Positions 35,070-44,321 of a stretch of 64,000 bases of DNA are shown one piece after another. Position 1 is the first letter of the stretch; every line of letters begins with the position of its first letter. The stretch is from Rhizobium sp. Leaf371. GTDB lineage: Bacteria > Pseudomonadota > Alphaproteobacteria > Rhizobiales > Rhizobiaceae. The stretch spans positions 355,637-419,636 of the forward strand of contig NZ_LMQB01000012.1 in NCBI RefSeq assembly GCF_001424045.1, written 5' to 3'. The notes under the pieces are model-generated. The model worked only from the letters and a program-made list of their open reading frames with translations, was not told where the DNA came from and did no database searches. A program made the translations under genes and the position numbers.

Positions 35070-36496
35070 TGGCTGGTGAAATCGAACTCTCCGACATCCG
35101 TACCCTGACGCATGTCCTCGGTCATGACGCGCAAGGCCTTTTCGGCCGGGCGCCGATCGGCAAGATCGCTGCGCCGCGATCCTTCAATATCGTCGCAGCC
35201 CTTGGCGACAGCACGGTGCAGCAGATGCACCTGGACTCGACGGTCCGGAACCGTGCGACCTACAATCACTTCTTCATCGGCAATGCACTGTCCGGCAACC
35301 GCATCGCCCGCGCCTACAATTTCGGTGTTTCGGGCGAGCGCACCGACCAGACGCTGGCGCGTCTCCCGGCGGCGCTCGCAACCGATGCCGGGGTCCTCTA
35401 CATCAGCGAAGGCGTCAACTCGATCGCCCAGGCACCCTACACCCATGCCGTCAGCGGCCTGACCGTTTCGGCGGCAACCGTCGGAGCATCGGCCTTTGCC
35501 GATACGCAAACGAAGGTCGATGCGGCGCTGGCCCTGGGCTTGCGCGTCATCGTCGTGCTTTGCCACGGCGCGACGAACTGCACGGCCGCGCAGATCAAGC
35601 AGCTCGTCATTTACAATGCGGCTCTGCGGCGCCTGGCGGAACTGCGTCAGAACGTCTGGCTCCTGGATGCTCCAGCCATTCTCCACGATCCCGCCACGTC
35701 TCCGACGAGCCTCGTCTTCCGCACGGGCTATATGCGGCTCGGCGAGGCGACGATCGTTCATGAGGCGACGACCGGCGCCTACTTCGTGGGCAAGGCCTTC
35801 GCGAGGATCCTGAGCGAGGTCATGCGGCTTCTTCCCCGGAATTCCGTCGATGGCTCGAACCAGCGCGTCAACGGCCAGCAGCTGATGAACAACCCGTTCT
35901 TCAACGCGACGACCGGCAATGCCGGCACCCTCGGGGCAGGCGGGTCGCTCGCGGCGGGAACGTCGGCAGTTCCGCGCGAATGGCTGTTCAACCGGGCGAG
36001 CGGCGACACGACCACGACGTTTACGGTGGGTGTCGAGCCGAATGCGGACGGCAATGGCAACGACGTCGTCATCACCTACAATGTGACCACGGCCGGCGGC
36101 GGTGTTCGGGTCGCTCAGGATCTGGCGGGCACCAGTCCGAATGGCGACTATTGGGTGCCGGACACGGTTCTGCAGGGGTTTTCCAAGATCTCGGTCGCAG
36201 CGGGATCGACGGGCATTGCGTCCGTGCAGACGAGCCTCGACATGAACGGTACGCTGAACGGCAACAATACGACCCTGACCACGCACGCGCTGCTGGGCGA
36301 TCTGGCCAGCGGACTTCTGCCCTCGACGGAAGGCTACGCGTTCGAGCATGCTACGGAGCAGATCCAGGTTCCCGCCTATAGCGCGCGCGCCTATCTCAGC
36401 TTCCGGGCGCTCAACCTGCTCTGCGGCGCGCCGGGCACCGGCACGGTGCGGCTCAATATGCCGCAGCTGAATGTGATCTCGACATTGGTTGCCTGA
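35069..36496 (+). CDS. SGNH/GDSL hydrolase with C-terminal beta-rich domain
   Basis: The 475-residue protein has SGNH blocks: GDST with catalytic Ser48 (block I), NFGVSGERT with Gly86/Gly89 (block II), a divergent block III (ISEGVNSI in place of GxND) and His231 in IVHEATTG (block V, without the usual Asp). Residues about 280-475 form a Gly/Thr/Asn-rich beta domain resembling carbohydrate-binding parts of phage tail proteins. There is no signal peptide. It may deacetylate EPS or an intermediate; the changed blocks leave activity uncertain. It is coupled to the 56-residue gene upstream and followed by a strong terminator. Confidence 0.75.
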   Translation: MAGEIELSDIRTLTHVLGHDAQGLFGRAPIGKIAAPRSFNIVAALGDSTVQQMHLDSTVRNRATYNHFFIGNALSGNRIARAYNFGVSGERTDQTLARLPAALATDAGVLYISEGVNSIAQAPYTHAVSGLTVSAATVGASAFADTQTKVDAALALGLRVIVVLCHGATNCTAAQIKQLVIYNAALRRLAELRQNVWLLDAPAILHDPATSPTSLVFRTGYMRLGEATIVHEATTGAYFVGKAFARILSEVMRLLPRNSVDGSNQRVNGQQLMNNPFFNATTGNAGTLGAGGSLAAGTSAVPREWLFNRASGDTTTTFTVGVEPNADGNGNDVVITYNVTTAGGGVRVAQDLAGTSPNGDYWVPDTVLQGFSKISVAAGSTGIASVQTSLDMNGTLNGNNTTLTTHALLGDLASGLLPSTEGYAFEHATEQIQVPAYSARAYLSFRALNLLCGAPGTGTVRLNMPQLNVISTLVA

Positions 36497-36503
36497 CGAT
36501 AGA

Positions 36504-36549
36504 ACAGGCCCCGATCCCACCGTATGGGATCGGGGCCTGTTTCTCATTT
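36504..36549 (+). terminator. Strong rho-independent terminator after the SGNH hydrolase
   Basis: A perfect 16-bp stem (ACAGGCCCCGATCCCA with its complement) around a CCGTA loop, followed by TTCTCATTT. It lies between convergent genes and may act in both directions. Confidence 0.85.
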
Positions 36550-36567
36550 GGCGACCGCCGATCGTCG

Positions 36568-37665
36568 TTACGTGACATCCGTGTCGGGCAAGGACTTCCC
36601 GGCATAGACGGCATCGATTTGCCGGACCATGCGATCGGCCGTGTAGGTCGAGGCGAACCGCTGATATCCGATCGCGCCCATCTCTTTCAAACTTGCCTTG
36701 TCGAGGGTCCGAAGCGTCTCGTGCAACTGCTCGATATTCTCGGCTTCGACGATATAGCCGTATTTTCCGTGATCGACGATTTCCTGCAATCCGCCGACGG
36801 CGGAAACGATCACCGGCTTCGACAGCCGCATCGCTTCGATGGCCACGAGGCCGAAGCCTTCCCAGCGCGAGGGGACGACGAGAACGTCGCAGCTCTTCAT
36901 CTGGGCCGTCACGTCTTCTCTGCTGAGCCAGCCCAGCTTGACGATACAGTCGGGCAGTGCCTCGGGCAGGACATTCCGGCTGACGGCGACATCGCCCACG
37001 AGGCGCACGCTCAGCTTGTCCTCGAGACCCTTCACGGCCTTGATCAGAACATCTACGCCTTTTTGATAATCGAAGCGTCCCGCGTACAGAACCTTGATCC
37101 GATCGTCGTTCCAGACGGCCGGTTCAACGGCGGGTGCGGTCGTGGCGATGCCGTTCGGAACGAGACTGAGACGATTGAACGGGATGCCCAGTTTGAGCGC
37201 CCGGCCGAGTTCATGGCTGGAAATGACGATGATCTGATCCGGAAACACGGCGAGGCCGCGCTCCACAAGTTCGGCAAGCTTACGGGTTCTCGGGTTGCCG
37301 GTCATGTCCATAGACCAGCCATGCGCACAGAAAATAAGACGGGCTTTGGTAAAAGCCCGTGCGACGCGCACCACCGCACCCGCGATCGATGAATGCGCAT
37401 GAACAATATCCGGTTTCACGGATTTCAATACTTCAAGATACCGTCTCGCAAGCAAAAATGCGCCATAAAGTCTCTTGGGCCGGCGGAATGTCGTAATCGC
37501 AATGCCGGTCGAGAGTATTTTTGGATCGATATACTTTAAGTGGGATTCAGGGACTAGGAGAGAAACATTCTCTACGCCGTATTTTTTGACCTGATGAGGG
37601 ACGAGTTCGGCAAGATATGATCCCGTCCCTCCAATGATTGTTTCACAAACGTGCAAAATCTTCAT
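36568..37665 (-). CDS. Family 4 glycosyltransferase
   Basis: The 365-residue GT-B enzyme has the N-terminal glycine-rich loop CETIIGGTGSYLAEL, HAHSSIAG, the domain-two start VLYAGRFDYQKGVDVLIKAV and the EX7E-type donor site EGFGLVAIEAMRLSKPVI. It is the last gene of a six-gene minus-strand operon (44321 to 36568) made of five GTs and one glycosidase. It lacks the Cys insertion of the 41435 and 43041 enzymes. Its sugar specificity is unknown. Confidence 0.88.
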   Translation of the reverse strand: MKILHVCETIIGGTGSYLAELVPHQVKKYGVENVSLLVPESHLKYIDPKILSTGIAITTFRRPKRLYGAFLLARRYLEVLKSVKPDIVHAHSSIAGAVVRVARAFTKARLIFCAHGWSMDMTGNPRTRKLAELVERGLAVFPDQIIVISSHELGRALKLGIPFNRLSLVPNGIATTAPAVEPAVWNDDRIKVLYAGRFDYQKGVDVLIKAVKGLEDKLSVRLVGDVAVSRNVLPEALPDCIVKLGWLSREDVTAQMKSCDVLVVPSRWEGFGLVAIEAMRLSKPVIVSAVGGLQEIVDHGKYGYIVEAENIEQLHETLRTLDKASLKEMGAIGYQRFASTYTADRMVRQIDAVYAGKSLPDTDVT

Positions 37666-37762
37666 AAAAAAACGTTTCTTTCAACTCCAAAATGGACCGG
37701 CTCTTTCGGTTTTACTGTTATAATCAAGCCGTCTTGTCGTCAATCGCTAACGTTTGGGTTGG

Positions 37763-38698
37763 CTAACTGCCTTGTTGTCCGATAGGAGTAGAGCTGGCCT
37801 CCCGCCGGCTATTCGCCAGAGACTCTGCCAAGGCCTGCGCGTTGGCGCGGGGAAGCCCTGGGACTCCGGTGCAGGATTTGATGATCCTGGGGACGCCGGG
37901 TGGCTTGAGGAGCGGAAGGACGAAGCGCTTTCGAAACAGCATCATGCTTTTCAGATGTGCGCGTCCTGCAAACGTCATCGGGCCGCTGGCGCTGGAGCGC
38001 TGGTGGTCGTGCACGAGTTCTGCCCCGGGGAAGCACTTGACCTTGTATCCGTAGCACCAGACACGCGCGCAAAGATCCACGTCTTCCATGTAGAGGAAGT
38101 ATCGCGTGTCCATTCCGTTGAGCTTCTTGTAAAGCGCCCGGGGGATCAGGAAGCCCGTTCCCATGACCCATTCCGCATCGAAGGGCTCCTCACGCGGCCA
38201 GGCATCCAGCATCAGGTGCCGGTCGAGATGCTTTTGCAGAAGCGGCTTCAGTTGCGCCACCCGGCGTGCGACCACGTCGAGCGCGGAATAGAAGCGCCGT
38301 GCGGAAAACTGCCGGCTCCCATCGGGGTTGATCAGATCGAGGCCGACCAGCCCCACATCCTGGTTCTCCGCCATGTAGTCGAGCACGCGCGATACGCTGT
38401 CGAATTCGAAGTAGGTGTCCGGATTGAGCACGAGCAGAAAGTCGGCCGTGGCATTGGTGGCGCCGATATTCACACCGGATCCGAATCCCTCGTTCGTCGG
38501 CGAGAGGACGAGCTTGATCGACGGCGGAAGCTCGCGCTTCAGGCGCTCTGCGGAATCATCGGGAGAGAGATTGTCGACGACGATGATGTCTTCCGGGTCG
38601 CAGATCTTCTGCTCGACGATGGATGCGATGCATCGCAGCGTCAGATCGACCGTCCTGTAGTTGACGATGATGACATTCAGACTGGGGCGGTGTGACAT
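37763..38698 (-). CDS. Family 2 glycosyltransferase (rhamnosyltransferase-like)
   Basis: The 311-residue GT-A enzyme starts MSHRPSLNVIIVNYRTVDLT and has the donor motif NPDTYF (D-x-D equivalent), GLDLINPDGSRQ, and the acceptor-side MGTGFLIPRALY and LYMEDVDLCAR (ED motif), which are typical of the rhamnosyltransferase-like GT2 group. GAGG five bases upstream fixes the start at 38698; an earlier ATG at 38845 would overlap the previous gene and adds an unrelated leader. It lies 7 bp after the upstream GT gene. This is the only GT2 enzyme in the locus. Confidence 0.88.
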   Translation of the reverse strand: MSHRPSLNVIIVNYRTVDLTLRCIASIVEQKICDPEDIIVVDNLSPDDSAERLKRELPPSIKLVLSPTNEGFGSGVNIGATNATADFLLVLNPDTYFEFDSVSRVLDYMAENQDVGLVGLDLINPDGSRQFSARRFYSALDVVARRVAQLKPLLQKHLDRHLMLDAWPREEPFDAEWVMGTGFLIPRALYKKLNGMDTRYFLYMEDVDLCARVWCYGYKVKCFPGAELVHDHQRSSASGPMTFAGRAHLKSMMLFRKRFVLPLLKPPGVPRIIKSCTGVPGLPRANAQALAESLANSRREASSTPIGQQGS

Positions 38699-38705
38699 GA
38701 GAACC

Positions 38706-39848
38706 TCACAACGATGTTTCTCTTGGGTCGGGAACGGAAAGTCCCAAAGCTGCAAAGAATGTCCTTGCATCCGACCGGGATGTTTCATGCATGGATTTGA
38801 CGTGCAGGACGCAAGCTTGCGAAATAACGGTCCGCTGCTCGGCAACCTCCGTGATTACGCGGTCGAGAAGCCGTACGTCCTGTTCAAGGTCAAAGGTGAT
38901 GAGCATGCTCGGAAGACGCATCCGCTCGGGGATGCATCCGGTTGAAGAAGCGAGAATCTCGCTTCCATAGCTGTAAGCTTCCAGTATCACCAGCGGGTCC
39001 GCTTCGTCTACCAGCCGTGTGGGAAGAATGAAAATGTCGACGTCTTCGTAGAAACGCGCCTTTGCGTCGCCTTGCACGGAGCCGAGATAGGTCGAAATCG
39101 TCGGGTGCCGCTCGCAGAACGCAACGATCTCCTGCTTGAGCGCGGCGTCGGCCACGGGGCCGGCAAGGCAGAAACGGAAATCGCTCCGGATCGCGGCGAG
39201 TTTCTCGATCATCTGCAGAAGGTAATCGACGCCCTTCTCCCGCGTGATCACGCTCAGATGGCCGATCGTGACCGGGCCATGACGCTCCGCCGTGCGCCCC
39301 TTCTCGTCGTAGAAGAAAAAGGCATTCGGCAGCACGAAGCTCCGGCTCTTCTGTTGATCGGTGAGGTAGAGCGCCGCGTACCCGTCGCGCATCCTGGCGG
39401 ACAGGAAGACGTGACGCTGGAACGGACCGCCCAAACGGCACAGGACACGACTTGCGCGCGTCGGACCGAGATTGATCGGTCGGAAGGAATGGTGATGGAC
39501 GATGTGGTCGAGTTTGCGCAGACGCAGCGCGGCGATGGTGGGAAGAAACAGCCAGACGCCGTTCTGGCCGGGAGGAGACGTGTAGACGTGATCGTCCCGA
39601 CGAAGGAAGAACAGGATGATGAAGGGCAGCAGAAGGCCCGCTGCGATCTTCTCCGCCCCGGTGCCGCCCGTCGGCAGAATGGTCGTGGGGGCCTGTGATT
39701 CGAAGAATCGGGTGATGGTGGCATTGTAGTTGGACTGGCCATTCAATGGCTGCGGCATCGGGCCGATCATCCAGATGCGCGGGCGCGGATGCGTCTCGGC
39801 TCGCGCCGCGCGGGCCCTGTTCATCAGCAATATCAGGAACTTCAGCAT
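38706..39848 (-). CDS. Family 4 glycosyltransferase
   Basis: The 380-residue protein has PRIWMIGPMPQPLNGQSNYN at the N-terminal domain, HHHSFRPINL, the domain-two VTIGHLSVITREKGVDYLL, and a donor site around VDEADPLVILEAYSYG, a variant EX7E motif. It is somewhat divergent from the other GT4 enzymes here and lacks the Cys insertion. It is co-transcribed with the GT2 gene 7 bp downstream and follows the glycosidase gene by 60 bp. It likely adds one sugar to the EPS repeat. Confidence 0.84.
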   Translation of the reverse strand: MLKFLILLMNRARAARAETHPRPRIWMIGPMPQPLNGQSNYNATITRFFESQAPTTILPTGGTGAEKIAAGLLLPFIILFFLRRDDHVYTSPPGQNGVWLFLPTIAALRLRKLDHIVHHHSFRPINLGPTRASRVLCRLGGPFQRHVFLSARMRDGYAALYLTDQQKSRSFVLPNAFFFYDEKGRTAERHGPVTIGHLSVITREKGVDYLLQMIEKLAAIRSDFRFCLAGPVADAALKQEIVAFCERHPTISTYLGSVQGDAKARFYEDVDIFILPTRLVDEADPLVILEAYSYGSEILASSTGCIPERMRLPSMLITFDLEQDVRLLDRVITEVAEQRTVISQACVLHVKSMHETSRSDARTFFAALGLSVPDPRETSL

Positions 39849-39908
39849 GGGTACCCGTTTCAGAACAATCGGTTTCAGGACGGCCGACGGTCAGGTGTGT
39901 GGAGCGAA

Positions 39909-41390
39909 TCAGTCGGTGATATCGATCGAGAACGGCTTGGCTGCATCCACATCATACATGATGGGCGCCGGACCGAGAGCAACATTTTGCGTTGCAACAT
40001 TATTATCGCCGCACATCATCGTCCCGGTCGGGGTCCCGAAGGGCAGCGTGAAGGTCGCTTTTCTCTGTTCGTAGGACGTCCAGAGGACGATTTTCTGGCT
40101 CGTTCCGGATGTTATGCGGGCAACGAAGATATCCTTGAGGGGCTGCTGGACCTCGATGGCGTCAGCCGACTTGACGAGATCGGTTGCCGTGCGGACGAAA
40201 CAAACGGCCATCTTCGGCTTGTCGTCATAGGTGAAAAGACCGTAATTGCTTTCGCGATCGACCGGATCCGGGCTGATGTTCTTCAGCGCGTGTATCCAGA
40301 TGCCCTTGATCCACGGGATCGTTGTACTCTGCAGGATAAACTGTGCAAAATTATAGGCCGTGAGGTCATAAGGCATCCCGCAATTGCCGTTCGATGTCGG
40401 CCAGCCGTACTCCGTGATGTAGATCGGCGTCTCGACGCCGCCGCGAATGGTCTTCAGCTTGGTCTGAAGATCCTCGACACGTTCGATCATTTCCGCTGCC
40501 GTGCGTTTCGACGGTTCCGCGCGGCACTGGTTGTAGAGGTGAACGGACAGGCCGAGGGCATTGTCGAGCACGCCGCCCCGAACCACCGCCTGAGCCCACT
40601 CCCAATTCGCGTCGTCACCGACAGTGCCGACGAGAATGCGCGCGCTCGGCATTTTCGCCTTGATCGTCTGGACGGCGAACTTGGCCACGCGGACATAGTG
40701 GACTGCGGCCCGCGGATCGTCCGGCGGTCCTGCGCCGTCAAGCGTCTTTTCCCGTGCGCCAAAGCCGATCGTCATGTTCCACTCGTTCCAGATCTCATAG
40801 ATTGGATTGAACGGGGCGGTGATCTCGACGGCTTTCCTGAGATAGGCTCCGAAGTAACGCAGCCCCTCGTCGGTGAGCGGCGGTACGCCGCCGGGCACGG
40901 TCAGCGTATTGGTGTGCCCAAGGTTGATCAGCGGCTGGAGATCGGACTTCGGCAGGAAGCGCATCATGCGCCCTGCACCGGCAAGCACGACGCCGCCCGC
41001 CGGCGGAAACTTGAAGGACTGCCAGATCAGATAGTCACGGGTGGATGTGGCTCCGAGGTCGTGCAACTGGCGCAATCCCGTATCGGGATTGATATAGCCG
41101 AGCACGCGAGACGGACCGTAATAGACGTTGACGCCGATGATGGGCGGCTCGAAACTGGGCGCGTGTGACGCGATCGGATCGAACGTCACGGAGCGTGTTT
41201 CTGCCAGTGCGGATGCGCTCAAAGCGATCGTGGCGGCAGTGATGGACGCTGCCCATCGAAGCAGAGACGACAATCTTGAAAACAGGGCTGTAACTCCTTC
41301 CGTCTTTTCAGACGAGATGATGGCCCCCCAGAGCGACATTTGTGCGACGATGGCGACGCACGAACCTTCCCACACTTGCCTTACGCCCAT
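39909..41390 (-). CDS. Exported clan GH-A glycosidase-like protein
   Basis: The 493-residue protein shows a GH-A barrel with acid/base Glu203 in YEIWNEWN and nucleophile Glu327 in YITEYGWPT, then a C-terminal beta domain (about 400-493), a plan seen in GH39-related polysaccharide hydrolases such as PslG. Residues about 34-64 look like a signal peptide (SLLRWAASITAATIALSASALAE), so the true start may lie within the first 40 codons; no ATG there has a good site, though AAGGAG precedes a CTG codon. Placed inside a GT operon, it probably trims EPS in the periplasm. A sister gene is at 45927. Confidence 0.83.
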   Translation of the reverse strand: MGVRQVWEGSCVAIVAQMSLWGAIISSEKTEGVTALFSRLSSLLRWAASITAATIALSASALAETRSVTFDPIASHAPSFEPPIIGVNVYYGPSRVLGYINPDTGLRQLHDLGATSTRDYLIWQSFKFPPAGGVVLAGAGRMMRFLPKSDLQPLINLGHTNTLTVPGGVPPLTDEGLRYFGAYLRKAVEITAPFNPIYEIWNEWNMTIGFGAREKTLDGAGPPDDPRAAVHYVRVAKFAVQTIKAKMPSARILVGTVGDDANWEWAQAVVRGGVLDNALGLSVHLYNQCRAEPSKRTAAEMIERVEDLQTKLKTIRGGVETPIYITEYGWPTSNGNCGMPYDLTAYNFAQFILQSTTIPWIKGIWIHALKNISPDPVDRESNYGLFTYDDKPKMAVCFVRTATDLVKSADAIEVQQPLKDIFVARITSGTSQKIVLWTSYEQRKATFTLPFGTPTGTMMCGDNNVATQNVALGPAPIMYDVDAAKPFSIDITD

Positions 41391-41434
41391 GCTTCGTCAG
41401 AGGGGCGCGATCCTTCTGGCGGTCTGTATAGACA

Positions 41435-42664
41435 TTACGCCCGCTTTCCGACAGGCCCGGAATCGCGAATTTTCTCCATGAACGCCAGAAATCTCGAACC
41501 CAGATAATCCGGATCGTATTCGCTGGCGCGTGCTGCGGCATTGGAGCGGAGATGTGCCAGCTTTTCAGGCTGGGACAGAAGGGTCTCCAGCGCCCGACGC
41601 CATGCGTCAACATCACCCGGTTGTACCAGCAATCCGTTGTAGTCATGCTCCACGAACTCGGGGATGCCGCCGATCTTGCTCGCGATGACAGGCACGCTGT
41701 TCTGCAGCGCCTGCACCACGACACCGCCCAGAACCTCGAACCATAGGGATGGGATGCACAGGACATCGCTGCCGGCGATATGGTCGATGGCCTCTTGCAT
41801 CGGGACGTGGCCGGTAAACTCGATCCAGTCATGATGCCCATAGCGCGCCTTGAGGTCCGCTTCGGCGGATCCCTTGCCGACCACCTTGAACGTGAAATTC
41901 CAGTCCTTCCTTGCGGCTTCAGCTGCCGTCAGAAGGACATCGACGCCTTTGCTCTCTTCCAGGCGTCCGGCATAGACGAAGCGGACAACATCGGATGGCT
42001 GACGTGCGATCGTTGGGGGCGGATATTTATTGGCGTTCGGAATGGCCGCCGTCGGATAGTCGTTGAGCGGCTGGTGCCGTGCGTTCAGTTCCAGATTGGC
42101 GCGCGATGGAGAGGCAAAGCCGATACGCCGCGCCGCCGTGATGCCCTTGCGCTTCGACCAGGCCGAGACCTTGCAGACGGTGCACTGGGTTTCGCAGGTT
42201 TTCCCCTTGGAGAACATCGTCATACGGACGCACGACAGGCCCATGTCGTGCATGACATACATCATCGGGATATCCCGCTTGCCGATTTCGGCAAGGGCAT
42301 TGTGCCCGATCCCCGTCATGTAGTGGACGTTGCAGAAATCCGGCTTGAACGCGTCGAGAACCTCACCGAGAATGCGCGGGTTGCGCGGGTCGATATGATC
42401 TTGCAGGTGCCAGAGTGGCTTGAGATAGGTCTGCTTGACATTCCCCTGCTTGTGGATCGGGTAGGGCCGCGGAAAGAAACGCGCCCACACCTTCATGCCA
42501 TCGACCATCTCGCCGGATTTTTCCTCGTCCGGTGAGGGAGCAGCCGTGAGCACACCGATTTCGTGTCCCTGCTTCAGGAGCCATGAAGCCAGGTTGGAAG
42601 CCGAGATCTCGGCGCCGCCAAGAATATGCGGCGGGAACATTGCTGATACGACAAGAATCCGCAT
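41435..42664 (-). CDS. Family 4 glycosyltransferase with four-cysteine insertion (tandem copy 1)
   Basis: The 409-residue GT-B enzyme begins MRILVVSAMFPPHILGGAEIS and has VRFVYAGRLEESKGVDVLL and the donor loop SLWFEVLGGVVVQAL. After MHDMGLS it has the pattern C-x11-C-x3-C-x2-C, shared with the GTs at 43041 and 31027. It is clearly a duplicate of the 43041 gene, roughly two-thirds identical by eye. It lies 44 bp upstream of the glycosidase at 39909. Two near-equal GTs may add the same sugar twice or have diverged in linkage. Confidence 0.88.
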   Translation of the reverse strand: MRILVVSAMFPPHILGGAEISASNLASWLLKQGHEIGVLTAAPSPDEEKSGEMVDGMKVWARFFPRPYPIHKQGNVKQTYLKPLWHLQDHIDPRNPRILGEVLDAFKPDFCNVHYMTGIGHNALAEIGKRDIPMMYVMHDMGLSCVRMTMFSKGKTCETQCTVCKVSAWSKRKGITAARRIGFASPSRANLELNARHQPLNDYPTAAIPNANKYPPPTIARQPSDVVRFVYAGRLEESKGVDVLLTAAEAARKDWNFTFKVVGKGSAEADLKARYGHHDWIEFTGHVPMQEAIDHIAGSDVLCIPSLWFEVLGGVVVQALQNSVPVIASKIGGIPEFVEHDYNGLLVQPGDVDAWRRALETLLSQPEKLAHLRSNAAARASEYDPDYLGSRFLAFMEKIRDSGPVGKRA

Positions 42665-43040
42665 TACAGTCCGCTCTCATGTTGAACGGACCCAAATTCC
42701 CGATCGTGTGCAGCGGAAGCCAGTTTTTCACAGGGAATCAGATAAGAACGACCAAAGTCGCACGTCTCAAAAAGCTTCCGGTTTCCGAAACGCCGTTCGT
42801 GAATATTCAGTAACATTGAAAGCTCCGCAGCGTTCGAAGTATAGTGTGCAGCGGTTGCTTTTATATCAGAAAAATGCTGCAGGGCAATGATGGGGCTCGC
42901 TGCAGCGCACTAAATTTCGCGATGTCGTTTCGGTGGGCGGAAGCGCAACGCGCGCAGCGGGGCCGCAAGCGTCAGAGCGTGCGCGCATCCATCAAGCGTC
43001 AACGGCCCGGGCGGCGTGGCGGCTCAAGCGGCTCGGCGTG
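42665..43040. other. 376 bp gap between tandem glycosyltransferase genes
   Basis: No ORF in this gap looks coding. Its middle (about 42720-42900) is A/T-richer than the genes around it. It holds a GCTGCAG/CTGCAGC inverted arrangement near 42875-42906, and may carry an internal promoter for the 42664-36568 part of the operon. Nothing further is recognisable. Confidence 0.3.
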
Positions 43041-44321
43041 TCAGCTCGCGTGAGCCGTTGATGCTGCGTTGCGCGATGTGTCGGCGAGATTGCCTTGGGC
43101 GCTTGATGCCGGCGTGAAATTGCGAATTTCGTCCATAAACGCGAGATATTTCGCGCCGAGATGATCCTGGTCGAATTCGCTGGCGCGGTTGGCAGCGTTC
43201 GTCTGAAAGCGCGTCAGGCGTGCGCGGTCCGAGAGAACCGCATGCAGCGCCTCGCGCCAGGACTCGACGTCGCCCGGTTGCGCCAGAAGGCCGTTTTCGT
43301 CGTGGCGGACCAGTTCGGGAATGCCGCCGACATCGCTGCCGATGACCGGCACGCTCATGCCGAGCGCCTGTATGACGACGCCGGGGGAGTTTTCCATCCA
43401 GATCGACGGAATGCACAGCATGTCGCTTCCGGCGATAGTGTCGATCGCCTGCTGGAGCGGAACGTGACCCGTGAATTCGATCCAGTCATGATGATCGAAC
43501 CGGGCGCGCAAGTCCGGTTCGGCCGCTCCGCTCCCGACCACCTTGAAGGTAAAATCGAAGTCCGCTTTGAGCATCTCGGCTGCGGAGAGCAGGACATCCA
43601 CGCCCTTGGCCGACTCCAGCCGCCCGGCATAGATGAAGCGGACGGTTTCGGATGGGCTGCGCGCCATCGTGGGGGCAGGGTACTTGTTGGCGTTGAGGAT
43701 GTGCGCCATGGGGTAATCGGCGAGCGGCTGGAAGCGTGCATTTCGCTCGAGATTGGCGCGGGACGGTGCGCAGAATCCGATCCGGCGGGTGGCGCGGATG
43801 CCTTTGCGCTTCGAACGCGCCGAGAGCTTGCACGTCAGACACTGTTTCTCGCAGGTCTTCCCGTCCACGAACATCGTCAGCTTGCTGCAGGACAAGGCCA
43901 TGTCCGGCATGACGTACATGACCGGAATGTCGCGTTTCCCGATCTCTTCCAGAACATTATGCCCCAGCCCGGTCAGGTAGTGGACATTGCAGAAGTCCGG
44001 CTTGAAAGCGTCGAGGATGGGCGCAACAAGCGACGGGTTCCGGGGATCGAAATGATCCTGCAAATGCCAGAGCGGCTTGGAATATGTCTTCTCGACGCGC
44101 CCCTGCTTGAAGATCGGGTAGGGCCTGGGCATGTACAGGCTCCAGATCTTCATGCCATCGACCATCTCTCCGAACCGCTGTTCCTCCTGGGTCTTTGCGG
44201 CCATGACGACCCCGATGTCGTGGCCCTGTTTCAAAAGCCAGGATGCAAGATTAAAGGCGGATATCTCTGCGCCTCCCAGTATATTGGGAGGAAACATTGC
44301 CGAGAAAACGAGGATGCGCAT
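43041..44321 (-). CDS. Family 4 glycosyltransferase with four-cysteine insertion (tandem copy 2)
   Basis: The 426-residue enzyme is the sister of the 41435 gene: MRILVFSAMFPPNILGGAEIS, VRFIYAGRLESAKGVDVLL and a donor loop around SIWMENSPGVVIQAL. The C-x11-C-x3-C-x2-C cluster follows MPDMALS. The C-terminus is about 20 residues longer than its sister and low in complexity. It is the first gene of the six-gene minus-strand operon and is divergent from lpsL across a 552 bp gap. Sugar specificity unknown. Confidence 0.88.
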   Translation of the reverse strand: MRILVFSAMFPPNILGGAEISAFNLASWLLKQGHDIGVVMAAKTQEEQRFGEMVDGMKIWSLYMPRPYPIFKQGRVEKTYSKPLWHLQDHFDPRNPSLVAPILDAFKPDFCNVHYLTGLGHNVLEEIGKRDIPVMYVMPDMALSCSKLTMFVDGKTCEKQCLTCKLSARSKRKGIRATRRIGFCAPSRANLERNARFQPLADYPMAHILNANKYPAPTMARSPSETVRFIYAGRLESAKGVDVLLSAAEMLKADFDFTFKVVGSGAAEPDLRARFDHHDWIEFTGHVPLQQAIDTIAGSDMLCIPSIWMENSPGVVIQALGMSVPVIGSDVGGIPELVRHDENGLLAQPGDVESWREALHAVLSDRARLTRFQTNAANRASEFDQDHLGAKYLAFMDEIRNFTPASSAQGNLADTSRNAASTAHAS

